Below are positions 11,805-24,539 of a stretch of 64,000 nt of DNA, piece by piece; within the stretch, counting starts at the first letter, position 1, and every line of letters begins with the position of its first letter. The DNA lies in the NCBI GenBank assembly GCA_920105625.2, contig CAKKTE020000165.1, positions 962,929 to 1,026,928 on the forward strand. Direction: 5' to 3'. A program made the position numbers and the translations under genes. The notes below the pieces were generated by a model. That model ran no database searches. It was not told the origin of the DNA and worked only from the letters and a program-made list of their open reading frames with translations. This stretch comes from Clusia tigrina. Lineage: Eukaryota > Arthropoda > Insecta > Diptera > Clusiidae.

Positions 11805-14547
11805 TTACAAGCAATTGTATGTTGCAAACTTTGATAGGTGTAGGACGTACCGTATAGACGTTAAGGCCATTTGAAGCTTTATCAGTGTTTGATTTGGGAC
11901 TAAAGGGTAGCATAGCTTTGAGCGATAGCTTAAATTGACAAGAGGCTTGAGTACTTTATTTTTATAAAGTTTCAAGGTTTTATGAAGCTCCAGTAAAAAG
12001 TTACAAGCATTTGTATGTTGCAAACTTTGATAGGTGTAGGACGTACCGTATAGAAGTTAGGGCCATTTGAAGTTTTATTAGTGGTTGATTTGGGAATCAA
12101 GGGTAGCATAGCTTTGAGCGATAGCTTAAATTGACAAGAGGCTCGAGTACTTTATTGTTACAAAATATCAAGTTTTTATGACGCTCCAGTAAAAAGTTAC
12201 AAACATTTGTGTGTTGCAAACTTTGATTGGTTTAGGACGTACCGTATAGAAGTTAGGGCCATTTGAAGTTTTATCAGTGTTTGATTTTGGACTCAAGGGT
12301 AGCATAGCTTTGAGCGATAGCTTAAATTGACAAGAGGCTCGAATACTTTATTGTTACAAAATTTCAAGGTTTTATGACGCTCCAGTAAAAACTTACAAGC
12401 ATTTGTATGTTGCAACCTTTGATAGGCTTAGGAAGTACGGTATAGAAGTTCTGGCCATTTGAAATTTTATCAGTGTTTCATTTGGGACTCAAGGGTAGCT
12501 TAGCTTTGAGCGATAGCTTAAATTGACACGAGGCCCGAGTACTTTATTGTTACAAAATTTCAAGGTTTTATAAAGCTCCAGTAAAAAGTTACAAGCATTT
12601 GTATATTGCAAACTTTGATAGGTGTAGGACGTACCGTATAGAAGTTAGGGCCATTTGAAGTTTTATCAGTGTTTGATTTGGGACTCAAGGGTAGCATAGC
12701 TTTGAGCGATAGCTTAAATTGACAAGAGGCTCGGGTACTTTATTGTTACAAAATATCAAGTTTTTATGACGCTCCAGTAAAAAGTTACAAACATTTGTAT
12801 GTTGCAAACTTTGATAGATTTAGGACGTACCGTATAGAGGTTAGGGCAATTTGAAGTTTTATCAGTGTTTGATTTGGGACTCAAGGGTAGCATAGCTTTG
12901 AGCGATAGCTTAAATTGACAAGAGGCTCGAGTACTTTATTTTTACAAAATTTCAAGGTTTTATGAAGCTCCAGTAAAAAGTTACAAGCATTTGTATGCTG
13001 CAAACTTTGATAGGTGTAGGACGTACCGTATAGAAGTTAGGGCCAATTGAAGTTTTATCAGTGGTTGATTTGGGACTCAAGGGTAGCATAGCTTTGAGCG
13101 ATAGCTTAAATTGACAAGAGACTCGAGTACTTTATTGTTACAAAATTTCAAGGTTTTATGAAGCTCCAGTATAAAGTGACAAGCATTTGTATGTTGCAAA
13201 CTTTGATAGGTGTAGGACGTACCGTATAGAAGTTAGGGCCATTTGAAGTTTTATCAGTGTTTGATTTGGGACTCAAGGGTAGCATAGCTTTGAGCGATAG
13301 CTTAAATTGACAAGAGGCTCGAGTACTTTATTGTTACAAAATATTAAGTTTTTATGACGCTCCAGTAAAAAGTTGCAAACATTTGTATGTTGCAAACTTT
13401 GATAGGTTTAGGACGTACCGTATAGAAGTTAGGGCCATTTGAAGTTTTATCAGTGTTTGATTTGGGACTCAAGGGTAGCATAGCTTTGAGCGATAGCTTA
13501 AATTGACAAGAGGCTCGAGTACTTTATTTTTACAAAATTACAAGGTTATATGAAGCTCCAGTAAAAAGTTACAAGCATTTGTATGTTGCAAACTTTGATA
13601 GGTGTAGGACGTACCGTATAGAAGTTAGGGCCATTTGAAGTTTTATCAGTGTTTGATTTGGGCCTCAAGGGTAGCATAGCTTTGAGCGATAGCTTAAATT
13701 GACAAGAGGCTCGAGTACTTTATTGTTACAAAATTTTAAGGTTTTATGACGCTCCAGAAAAAGTTACAAGCATTTGTATGTTGCAAATTTTGATAGGTTT
13801 AGGAAGTACGGTATAGAAGTTAGGGCCATTTGAAGTTTTATCAGTGTTTGATTTGGGACTCAAGGGTAGCATAGCTTTGAGCGATAACTTAAATTGACAA
13901 GATACTCCGGTACTTTATTGTTACAAAATTTCAAGGTTTAATGACGCTCCAGTAAAAAGTTACAAGGATTTGTATTTTGCAAACTTTGGTAGGTGTAGGA
14001 CGTACCGTATAGAAGTTAGGGCCATTTGAAGTTTTATCAGTGTTTGATTTGGGACTAAAGGGTAGCATAGCTTTGAGCGATAGCTTAAATTGACAAGAGG
14101 CTCGAGTACTTTATTGTTACAAAATTTTAAGGTTTTATGACGCTCCAGTAAAAAGTTACAAGCATTTGTATGTTGCAAATTTTGATAGGTTTAGGAAGTA
14201 CGGTATAGAAGTTAGGGCCATTTGAAGTTTTATCATTGTTTGATTTGGGACTCAAGGGTAGCATAGCTTTGAGCGATAACTTAAATTGACAAGAGGCTCC
14301 AGTACTTTATTGTTACATAATTTCAAGGTTTTATGACGCTCCAGTAAAAAGTTACTAGCATTTGTATGTTGCAAACTTTGATAGGTGTAGGACGTAACGT
14401 ATAGAAGTTAGGGCCATTTGAAGTTTTATCAGTGGTTGATTTGGGACTCAAGGGTAGCATAGCTTTGAGCGATAGCCTAAATTGACAAGAGACTCGAGTA
14501 CTTTATTATTACAAAATTTCAAGGTTTTATGAAGCTCCAGTAAAAAG
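11805..14547. repeat. HOR unit alpha-2
   Basis: This is a second alpha 14-mer with the same diagnostic order and the same T deletion as alpha-1, offset by 2743 bp. It differs from alpha-1 by scattered single substitutions, for example TTGATTGG at about 12225 and GGGCCTCAAGG at about 13660. It starts the first alpha-beta-beta super-block. Confidence 0.85.
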
Positions 14548-17289
14548 TTACAAGCATTTGTATGTTGCAAACTTTGATAGGTGTAGGACGTACCGTATAG
14601 AAGTTAGGGCCATTTGAAGTTTTATCAGTGTTTGATTTGGGACTCAAGGGTAGCATAGCTTTGAGCTATAGCTTTAATTGACAAGAGGCTCGAGTATTTT
14701 ATTGTTACAAAATTTCAAGGTTTTATGACGCTCCAGTAAAAACTTAGAAGCATTTGTATGTTGCAACCTTTGATAGGCTTAGGAAGTACGGTATAGAAGT
14801 TCTGGCCATTTGAAGTTTTATCAGTGTTTCATTTGGGACTCAAGGGTAGCTTAGCTTTGCGCGATAGCTTAAATTGACAAGAGGCCCGAGTACTTTATTG
14901 TTACAAAATTTCAAGGTTTTATAAAGTTCCAGTAAAAAGTTACAAGCATTTGTATATTGCAAACTTTGATAGGTGTAGGACGTACCGTATAGAAGTTAGG
15001 GCCATTTGAAGTTTTATCAGTGTTTGATTTGGGACTCAAGGGTAGCATTGCTTTGAGCGATAGCTTAAATTGACAAGAGGCTCGAGTACTTTATTGTTAC
15101 AAAATATCAAGTTTTTATGACGCTCCAGTAAAAAGTTACAAACATTTGTATGTTGCAAACTTTGATAGGTTTAGGACGTACCGTATAGAGGTTAGGGCCA
15201 TTTGAAGTTTTATCAGTGTTTGATTTGGGACTCAAGGGTAGCATAGCTTTGAACGATAGCTTAAATTGACAAGAGGCTCGAGTACTTTATTTTTACAAAA
15301 TTTCAAGGTTTTATGAAGCTCCAGTAAAAAGTTACAAGCATTTGTATGTTGCAAACTTTGATAGGTGTAGGACGTACCGTATAGAAGTTAGGGACATTTG
15401 AAGTTTTATCAGTGGTTGATTTGGGACTCAAGGGTAGCATAGCTTTGAGCGATAGCTTAAATTGACAAGAGGCTCGAGTACTTTATTGTTACAAAATTTC
15501 AAGGTTTTATGAAGCTCCAGTATAAAGTGACAAGCATTTGTATGTTGCAAACTTTGATAGGTGTAGGACGTACCGTATAGAAGTTAGGGCCATTTGAAGT
15601 TTTATCAATGTTTGATTTGGGACTCAAGGGTAGCATAGCTTTGAGCGATAGCTTAAATTGACAAGAGGCTCGAGTACTTTATTGTTACAAAATATTAAGT
15701 TTTTATGACGCTCCAGTAAAAAGTTGCAAACATTTGTATGTTGCAAACTTTGATAGGTTTAGGACGTACCGTATAGAAGTTAGGGCCATTTGAAGTTGTA
15801 TCAGTGTTTGATTTGGGACTCAAGGGTAGCATAGCTTTGAGCGATAGCTTAAATTGACAAGAGGCTCGAGTACTTTATTTTTACAAAATTACAAGGTTTT
15901 ATGAAGCTCCAGTAAAAAGTTACAAGCATTTGTATGTTGCAAACTTTGATAGGTGGAGGACGTACCGTATAGAAGTTAGGGCCATTTGAAGTTTTATCAG
16001 TGTTTGATTTGGGACTCAAGGGTAGCATAGCTTTGAGCGATAGCTTAAATTGACAAGAGGCTCGAGTACTTTATTGTTACAAAATTTTAAGGTTTTATGA
16101 CGCTCCAGAAAAAGTTACAAGCATTTGTATGTTGCAAACTTTGATAGGTTTAGGACATACCGTATAGAAGTTAGGGCCATTTGAAGTTTTATCAGTGTTT
16201 GATTTGGGACTCAAGGGTAGCATAGCTTTGAGCGATAGCTTAAATTGACAAGAGGCTCGAGTACTTTATTGTTACAAAATTACAAGGTTATATGAAGCTC
16301 CAGTAAAAAGTTACAATCATTTGTATGTTGCAAACTTTGATAGGTGTAGGACGTACCGTATAGAAGTTAGGGCCATTTGAAGTTTTATCAGTGTTTGATT
16401 TGGGACTCAAGGGTAGCATAGCTTTGAGCGATAGCTTAAATTGACAAGAGGCTCGAGTACTTTATTGTTACAAAATTTTAAGGTTTTATGACGCTCCAGA
16501 AAAAGTTACAAGCATTTGTATGTTGCAAATTTTGATAGGTTTTGGAAGTACGGTATAGAAGTTAGGGCCATTTGAAGTTTTATCAGTGTTTGATTTGGGA
16601 CTCAAGGGTAGCATAGCTTTGAGCGATAACTTAAATTGACAAGATACTCCGGTACTTTATTGTTACAAAATTTCAAGGTTTAATGACGCTCCAGTAAAAA
16701 GTTACAAGGATTTGTATTTTGCAAACTTTGGTAGGTGTAGGACGTACCGTATAGAAGTTAGGGCCATTTGAAGTTTTATCAGTGTTTGATTTGGGACTAA
16801 AGGGTAGCATAGCTTTGAGCGATAGCTTAAATTGACAAGAGGTTCGAGTACTTTATTGTTACAAAATTTTAAGGTTTTATGACGCTCCAGTAAAAAGTTA
16901 CAAGCATTTGTATGTTGCAAATTTTGATAGGTTTAGGAAGTACGGTATAGAAGTTAGGGCCATTTGAAGTTTTATCATTGTTTGATTTGGGACTCAAGGG
17001 TAGCATAGCTTTGAGCGATAACTTAAGTTGACAAGAGGCTCCAGTACTTTATTGTTACATAATTTCAAGGTTTTATGACGCTCCAGTAAAAAGTTACTAG
17101 CATTTGTATGTTGCAAACTTTGATAGGTGTAGGACGTAACGTATAGAAGTTAGGGCCATTTGAAGTTTTATCAGTGGTTGATTTGGGACTCAAGGGTAGC
17201 ATAGCTTTGAGCGATAGCCTAAATTGACAAGAGACTCGAGTACTTTATTATTACAAAATTTCAAGGTTTTATGAAGCTCCAGTAAAAAG
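14548..17289. repeat. HOR unit beta-1 (14-mer, 2742 bp)
   Basis: Beta differs from alpha in its first monomers: GAGCTATAGCTTTAATTG followed by GTAAAAACTTAGAAG in place of the caattg-type monomer. It carries two separate T deletions of the CCAGAAAAAG type, at about 16107 and 16498, which accounts for 14 x 196 minus 2 = 2742. The marker spacing from 14663 to 17405 is 2742. Confidence 0.85.
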
Positions 17290-18857
17290 TTACAAGCATT
17301 TGTATGTTGCAAACTTTGATAGGTGTAGGACGTACCGTATAGAAGTTAGGGCCATTTGAAGTTTTATCAGTGTTTGATTTGGGACTCAAGGGTAGCATAG
17401 CTTTGAGCTATAGCTTTAATTGACAAGAGGCTCGAGTATTTTATTGTTACAAAATTTCAAGGTTTTATGACGCTCCAGTAAAAACTTAGAAGCATTTGTA
17501 TGTTGCAACCTTTGATAGGCTTAGGAAGTACGGCATAGAAGTTCTGGCCATTTGAAGTTTTATTAGTGTTTCATTTGGGACTCAAGGGTAGCTTAGCTTT
17601 GAGCGATAGCTTAAATTGACAAGAGGCCCGAGTACTTTATTGTTACAAAATTTCAAGGTTTTATAAAGCTCCAGTAAAAAGTTACAAGCATTTGTATATT
17701 GCAAACTTTGATAGGTGTAGGACGTACCGTATAGAAGTTAGGGCCATTTGAAGTTTTATCAGTGTTTGATTTGGGACTCAAGGGTAGCATAGCTTTGAGC
17801 GATAGCTTAAATTGACAAGAGGCTCGAGTACTTTATTGTTACAAAATATCAAGTTTTTATGACGCTCCAGTAAAAAGTTACAAACATTTGTATGTTGCAA
17901 ACTTTGATAGGTTTAGGACGTACGGTATAGAGGTTAGGGCCATTTGAAGTTTTATCAGTGTTTGATTTGGGACTCAAGGGTAGCATAGCTTTGAACGATA
18001 GCTTAAATTGACAAGAGGCTCGAGTACTTTATTTTTACAAAATTTCAAGGTTTTATGAAGCTCCAGTAAAAAGTTACAAGCATTTGTATGTTGCAAACTT
18101 TGATAGGTGTAAGACGTACCGTATAGAAGTTAGGGACATTTGAAGTTTTATCAGTGGTTGATTTGGGACTCAAGGGTAGCATAGCTTTGAGCGATAGCTT
18201 AAATTGACAAGAGGCTCGAGTACTTTATTGTTACAAAGTTTCAAGGTTTTATGACGCTCCAGTAAAAAGTTACAAGGATTTGTATTTTGCAAACTTTGGT
18301 AGGTGTAGGACGTACCGTATAGAAGTTAGGGCCATTTGAAGTTTTATCAGTGTTTGATTTGGGACTAAAGGGTAGCATAGCTTTGAGCGATAGCTTAAAT
18401 TGACAAGAGGCTCGAGTACTTTATTGTTACAAAATTTTAAGGTTTTATGACGCTCCAGTAAAAAGTTACAAGCATTTGTATGTTGCAAATTTTGATAGGT
18501 TTAGGAAGTACGGTATAGAAGTTAGGGCCATTTGAAGTTTTATCATTGTTTGATTTGGGACTCAAGGGTAGCATAGCTTTGAGCGATAACTTAAATTGAC
18601 AAGAGGCTCCAGTACTTTATTGTTACATAATTTCAAGGTTTTATGACGCTCCAGTAAAAAGTTACTAGCATTTGTATGTTGCAAACTTTGATAGGTGTAG
18701 GACGTAACGTATAGAAGTTAGGGCCATTTGAAGTTTTATCAGTGGTTGATTTGGGACTCAAGGGTAGCATAGCTTTGAGCGATAGCTTAAATTGACAAGA
18801 GGCTCGAGTACTTTATTGTTACAAAGTTTCAAGGTTTTATGACGCTCCAGTAAAATG
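17290..18857. repeat. Truncated beta-2 joined to an alpha tail
   Basis: This unit begins as beta (marker at 17405). Near 18246-18274 it switches to the last three monomers of an alpha unit: the ACAAAGTTTC left flank is followed in the same monomer by AAGGATTTGTATTTTGC. The segment 18270-18857 (588 bp) matches 11217-11804. This is an in-register exchange that shortened the HOR. Confidence 0.8.
18246..18274. other. Monomer exchange junction
   Basis: The left half of this monomer (ACAAAGTTTCAAGG) is diagnostic for the caattg-type alpha unit. The right half (AAGGATTTGTATTTTGC) is diagnostic for the unit that follows GATACTCCGG. The shared segment between them is GACGCTCCAGTAAAAAGTTA, so the exchange point lies within it. 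The register is kept exactly. Confidence 0.75.
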
Positions 18858-21796
18858 TTACAAGCAATTGTATGTTGCAAACTTTGATAGGTGTAGGACG
18901 TACCGTATAGAAGTTACGGCCATTTGAAGCTTTATCAGTGTTTGATTTGGGACTAAAGGGTAGCATAGCTTTGAGCGATAGCTTAAATTGACAAGAGGCT
19001 CGAGTACTTTATTTTTATAAAGTTTCAAGGTTTTATGAAGCTCCAGTAAAAAGTTACAAGCATTTGTATGTTGCAAACTTTGATAGGTGTAGGACGTACC
19101 GTATAGAAGTTAGGGCCATTTGAAGTTTTATTAGTGGTTGATTTGGGAATCAAGGGTAGCATAGCTTTGAGCGATAGCTTAAATTGACAAGAGGCTCGAG
19201 TACTTTATTGTTACAAAATATCAAGTTTTTATGACGCTCCAGTAAAAAGTTACAAACATTTGTGTGTTGCAAACTTTGATAGGTTTAGGACGTACCGTAT
19301 AGAAGTTAGGGCCATTTGAAGTTTTATCAGTGTTTGATTTTGGACTCAAGGGTAGCATAGCTTTGAGCGATAGCTTAAATTGACAAGAGGCTCGAGTACT
19401 TTATTGTTACAAAATTTCAAGGTTTTATGACGCTCCAGTAAAAACTTACAAGCATTTGTATGTTGCAACCTTTGATAGGCTTAGGAAGTACGGTATAGAA
19501 GTTCTGGCCATTTGAAATTTTATCAGTGTTTCATTTGGGACTCAAGGATAGCTTAGCTTTGAGCGATAGCTTAAATTGACACGAGGCCCGAGTACTTTAT
19601 TGTTACAAAATTTCAAGGTTTTATAAAGCTCCAGTAAAAAGTTACAAACATTTGTATGTTGCAAACTTTGATAGATTTAGGACGTACCGTATAGAGGTTA
19701 GGGCAATTTGAAGTTTTATCAGTGTTTGATTTGGGACTCAAGGGTAGAATAGCTTTGAGCGATAGCTTAAATTGACAAGAGGCTCGAGTACTTTATTTTT
19801 ACAAAATTTCAAGGTTTTATGAAGCTCCAGTAAAAAGTTACAAGCATTTGTATGCTGCAAACTTTGATAGGTGTAGGAAGTACCGTATAGAAGTTAGGGC
19901 CAATTGAAGTTTTATCAGTGGTTGATTTGGGACTCAAGGGTAGCATAGCTTTGAGCGATAGCTTAAATTGACAAGAGACTCGAGTACTTTATTGTTACAA
20001 AATTTCAAGGTTTTATGAAGCTCCAGTATAAAGTGACAAGCATTTGTATGTTGCAAACTTTGATAGGTGTAGGACGTACCGTATAGAAGTTAGGGCCATT
20101 TGAAGTTTTATCAGTGTTTGATTTGGGACTCAAGGGTAGCATAGCTTTGAGCGATAGCTTAAATTGACAAGAGGCTCGAGTACTTTATTGTTACAAAATA
20201 TTAAGTTTTTATGACGCTCCAGTAAAAAGTTGCAAACATTTGTATGTTGCAAACTTTGATAGGTTTAGGACGTACCGTATAGAAGTTAGGGCCATTTGAA
20301 GTTTTATCAGTGTTTGATTTGGGACTCAAGGGTAGCATAGCTTTGAGCGATAGCTTAAATTGACAAGAGGCTCGAGTACTTTATTTTTACAAAATTACAA
20401 GGTTATATGAAGCTCCAGTAAAAAGTTACAAGCATTTGTATGTTGCAAACTTTGATAGGTGTAGGACGTACCGTATAGAAGTTAGGGCCATTTGAAGTTT
20501 TATCAGTGTTTGATTTGGGACTCAAGGGTAGCATAGCTTTGAGCGATAGCTTAAATTGACAAGAGGCTCGAGTACTTTATTGTTACAAAATTTTAAGGTT
20601 TTATGACGCTCCAGAAAAAGTTACAAGCATTTGTATGTTGCAAATTTTGATAGGTTTAGGAAGTACGGTATAGAAGTTAGGGCCATTTGAAGTTTTATCA
20701 GTGTTTGATTTGGGACTCAAGGGTAGCATAGCTTTGAGCGATAACTTAAATTGACAAGATACTCCGGTACTTTATTGTTACAAAATTTCAAGGTTTAATG
20801 ACGCTCCAGTAAAAAGTTACAAGGATTTGTATTTTGCAAACTTTGGTAGGTGTAGGACGTACCGTATAGAAGTTAGGGCCATTTGAAGTTTTATCAGTGT
20901 TTGATTTGGGACTAAAGGGTAGCATAGCTTTGAGCGATAGCTTAAATTGACAAGAGGCTCGAGTACTTTATTGTTACAAAATTTTAAGGTTTTATGACGC
21001 TCCAGTAAAAAGTTACAAGCATTTGTATGTTGCAAATTTTGATAGGTTTAGGAAGTACGGTATAGAAGTTAGGGCCATTTGAAGTTTTATCATTGTTTGA
21101 TTTGGGACTCAAGGGTAGCATAGCTTTGAGCTATAGCTTTAATTGACAAGAGGCTCGAGTATTTTATTGTTACAAAATTTCAAGGTTTTATGACGCTCCA
21201 GTAAAAACTTAGAAGCATTTGTATGTTGCAACCTTTGATAGGCTTAGGAAGTACGGAATAGAAGTTCTGGCCATTTGAAATTTTATCAGTGTTTCATTTG
21301 GGACTCAAGGGTAGCTTAGCTTTGAGCGATAGCTTAAATTGACAAGAGGCTCGAGTACTTTATTGTTACAAAATTTTAAGGTTTTATGACGCTCCAGTAA
21401 AAAGTTACAAGCATTTGTATGTTGCAAATTTTGATAGGTTTAGGAAGTACGGTATAGAAGTTAGGGCCATTTGAAGTTTTATCATTGTTTGATTTGGGAC
21501 TCAAGGGTAGCATAGCTTTGAGCGATAACTTAAATTGACAAGAGGCTCCAGTACTTTATTGTTACATAATTTCAAGGTTTTATGACGCTCCAGTAAAAAG
21601 TTACTAGCATTTGTATGTTGCAAACTTTGATAGGTGTAGGACGTAACGTATAGAAGTTAGGGTCATTTGAAGTTTTATCAGTGGTTGATTTGGGACTCAA
21701 GGGTAGCATAGCTTTGAGCGATAGCTTAAATTGACAAGAGGCTCGAGTACTTTATTGTTACAAAGTTTCAAGGTTTTATGACGCTCCAGTAAAATG
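18858..21796. repeat. Variant HOR unit alpha-3 (2939 bp)
   Basis: This unit runs between the alpha markers near 18862 and 21801. The length is 15 x 196 minus 1. It has lost one monomer near 19629-19648, where TTATAAAGCTCC is joined directly to ACAAACATTTG. It has gained a short beta-like insert with GAGCTATAGC at 21128 before alpha-4 begins. It is a mosaic of alpha and beta pieces. Confidence 0.8.
19621..19650. other. Junction of a clean one-monomer deletion
   Basis: In alpha-1 and alpha-2 the TTATAAAGCTCC monomer continues with AAGCATTTGTATATTGC, and the next monomer holds ACAAACATTTG. Here the first is joined straight to the second within GCTCCAGTAAAAAGTTACAA, removing exactly one unit. 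The spacing between the alpha marker and the AAGGATTTG marker falls from 2155 to 1959 bp, a difference of exactly 196. Confidence 0.85.
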
Positions 21797-24539
21797 TTAC
21801 AAGCAATTGTATGTTGCAAACTTTGATAGGTGTAGGACGTACCGTATAGAAGTTACGGCCATTTGAAGCTTTATCAGTGTTTGATTTGGGACTAAAGGGT
21901 AGCATAGCTTTGAGCGATAGCTTAAATTGACAAGAGGCTCGAGTACTTTATTTTTATAAAGTTTCAAGGTTTTATGAAGCTCCAGTAAAAAGTTACAAGC
22001 ATTTGTATGTTGCAAACTTTGATAGGTGTAGGACGTACCGTATAGAAGTTAGGGCCATTTGAAGTTTTATTAGTGGTTGATTTGGGAATCAAGGGTAGCA
22101 TAGCTTTGAGCGATAGCTTAAATTGACAAGAGGCTCGAGTACTTTATTGTTACAAAATATCAAGTTTTTATGACGCTCCAGTAAAAAGTTACAAACATTT
22201 GTGTGTTGCAAACTTTGATAGGTTTAGGACGTACCGTATAGAAGTTAGGGCCATTTGAAGTTTTATCAGTGTTTGATTTTGGACTCAAGGGTAGCATAGC
22301 TTTGAGCGATAGCTTAAATTGACAAGAGGCTCGAGTACTTTATTGTTACAAAATTTCAAGGTTTTATGACGCTCCAGTAAAAACTTACAAGCATTTGTAT
22401 GTTGCAACCTTTGATAGGCTTAGGAAGTACGGTATAGAAGTTCTGGCCATTTGAAATTTTATCAGTGTTTCATTTGGGACTCAAGGGTAGCTTAGCTTTG
22501 AGCGATAGCTTAAATTGACACGAGGCCCGAGTACTTTATTGTTACAAAATTTCAAGGTTTTATAAAGCTCCAGTAAAAAGTTACAAGCATTTGTATATTG
22601 CAAACTTTGATAGGTGTAGGACGTACCGTATAGAAGTTAGGGCCATTTGAAGTTTTATCAGTGTTTGATTTGGGACTCAAGGGTAGCATAGCTTTGAGCG
22701 ATAGCTTAAATTGACAAGAGGCTCGGTTACTTTATTGTTACAAAATATCAAGTTTTTATGACGCTCCAGTAAAAAGTTACAAACATTTGTATGTTGCAAA
22801 CTTTGATAGATTTAGGACGTACCGTATAGAGGTTAGGGCAATTTGAAGTTTTATCAGTGTTTGATTTGGGACTCAAGGGTAGCATAGCTTTGAGCGATAG
22901 CTTAAATTGACAAGAGGCTCGAGTACTTTATTTTTACAAAATTTCAAGGTTTTATGAAGCTCCAGTAAAAAGTTACAAGCATTTGTATGCTGCAAACTTT
23001 GATAGGTGTAGGACGTACCGTATAGAAGTTAGGGCCAATTGAAGTTTTATCAGTGGTTGATTTGGGAATCAAGGGTAGCATAGCTTTGAGCGATAGCTTA
23101 AATTGACAAGAGACTCGAGTACTTTATTGTTACAAAATTTCAAGGTTTTATGAAGCTCCAGTATAAAGTGACAAGCATTTGTATGTTGCAAACTTTGATA
23201 GGTGTAGGACGTACCGTATAGAAGTTAGGGCCATTTGAAGTTTTATCAGTGTTTGATTTGGGACTCAAGGGTAGCATAGCTTTGAGCGATAGCTTAAATT
23301 GACAAGAGGCTCGAGTACTTTATTGTTACAAAATATTAAGTTTTTATGACGCTCCAGTAAAAAGTTGCAAACATTTGTATGTTGCAAACTTTGATAGGTT
23401 TAGGACGTACCGTATAGAAGTTAGGGCCATTTGAAGTTTTATCAGTGTTTGATTTGGGACTCAAGGGTAGCATAGCTTTGAGCGATAGCTTAAATTGACA
23501 AGAGGCTCGAGTACTTTATTTTTACAAAATTACAAGGTTATATGAAGCTCCAGTAAAAAGTTACAAGCATTTGTATGTTGCAAACTTTGATAGGTGTAGG
23601 ACGTACCGTATAGAAGTTAGGGCCATTTGAAGTTTTATCAGTGTTTGATTTGGGACTCAAGGGTAGCATAGCTTTGAGCGATAGCTTAAATTGACAAGAG
23701 GCTCGAGTACTTTATTGTTACAAAATTTTAAGGTTTTATGACGCTCCAGAAAAAGTTACAAGCATTTGTATGTTGCAAATTTTGATAGGTTTAGGAAGTA
23801 CGGTATAGAAGTTAGGGCCATTTGAAGTTTTATCAGTGTTTGATTTGGGACTCAAGGGTAGCATAGCTTTGAGCGATAACTTAAATTGACAAGATACTCC
23901 GGTACTTTATTGTTACAAAATTTCAAGGTTTAATGACGCTCCAGTAAAAAGTTACAAGGATTTGTATTTTGCAAACTTTGGTAGGTGTAGGACGTACCGT
24001 ATAGAAGTTAGGGCCATTTGAAGTTTTATCAGTGTTTGATTTGGGACTAAAGGGTAGCATAGCTTTGAGCGATAGCTTAAATTGACAAGAGGCTCGAGTA
24101 CTTTATTGTTACAAAATTTTAAGGTTTTATGACGCTCCAGTAAAAAGTTACAAGCATTTGTATGTTGCAAATTTTGATAGGTTTAGGAAGTACGGTATAG
24201 AAGTTAGGGCCATTTGAAGTTTTATCATTGTTTCATTTGGGACTCAAGGGTAGCATAGCTTTGAGCGATAACTTAAATTGACAAGAGGCTCCAGTACTTT
24301 ATTGTTACATAATTTCAAGGTTTTATGACGCTCCAGTAAAAAGTTACTAGCATTTGTATGTTGCAAACTTTGATAGGTGTAGGACGTAACGTATAGAAGT
24401 TAGGGCCATTTGAAGTTTTATCAGTGGTTGATTTGGGACTCAAGGGTAGCATAGCTTTGAGCGATAGCCTAAATTGACAAGAGACTCGAGTACTTTATTA
24501 TTACAAAATTTCAAGGTTTTATGAAGCTCCAGTAAAAAG
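21797..24539. repeat. HOR unit alpha-4
   Basis: This is an alpha 14-mer, collinear with alpha-2 at a constant offset of 9992 bp (11805 to 21797, 13960 to 23952, 16702 to 26694). It starts the second alpha-beta-beta super-block. It has the T deletion at about 23749. Confidence 0.87.

Noticed and set aside
16820..16860. RNA polymerase III box-like motifs (GGTTCGAGTAC here, GGCTCGAGTAC in most units; TAGCTTAAATTG as an A-box-like match)
   Set aside because: The B-box-like match has one or two mismatches, the best A-box-like match is too close to it (about 19 bases), and no tRNA fold or run of T terminator follows at a suitable place. It is likely coincidence.
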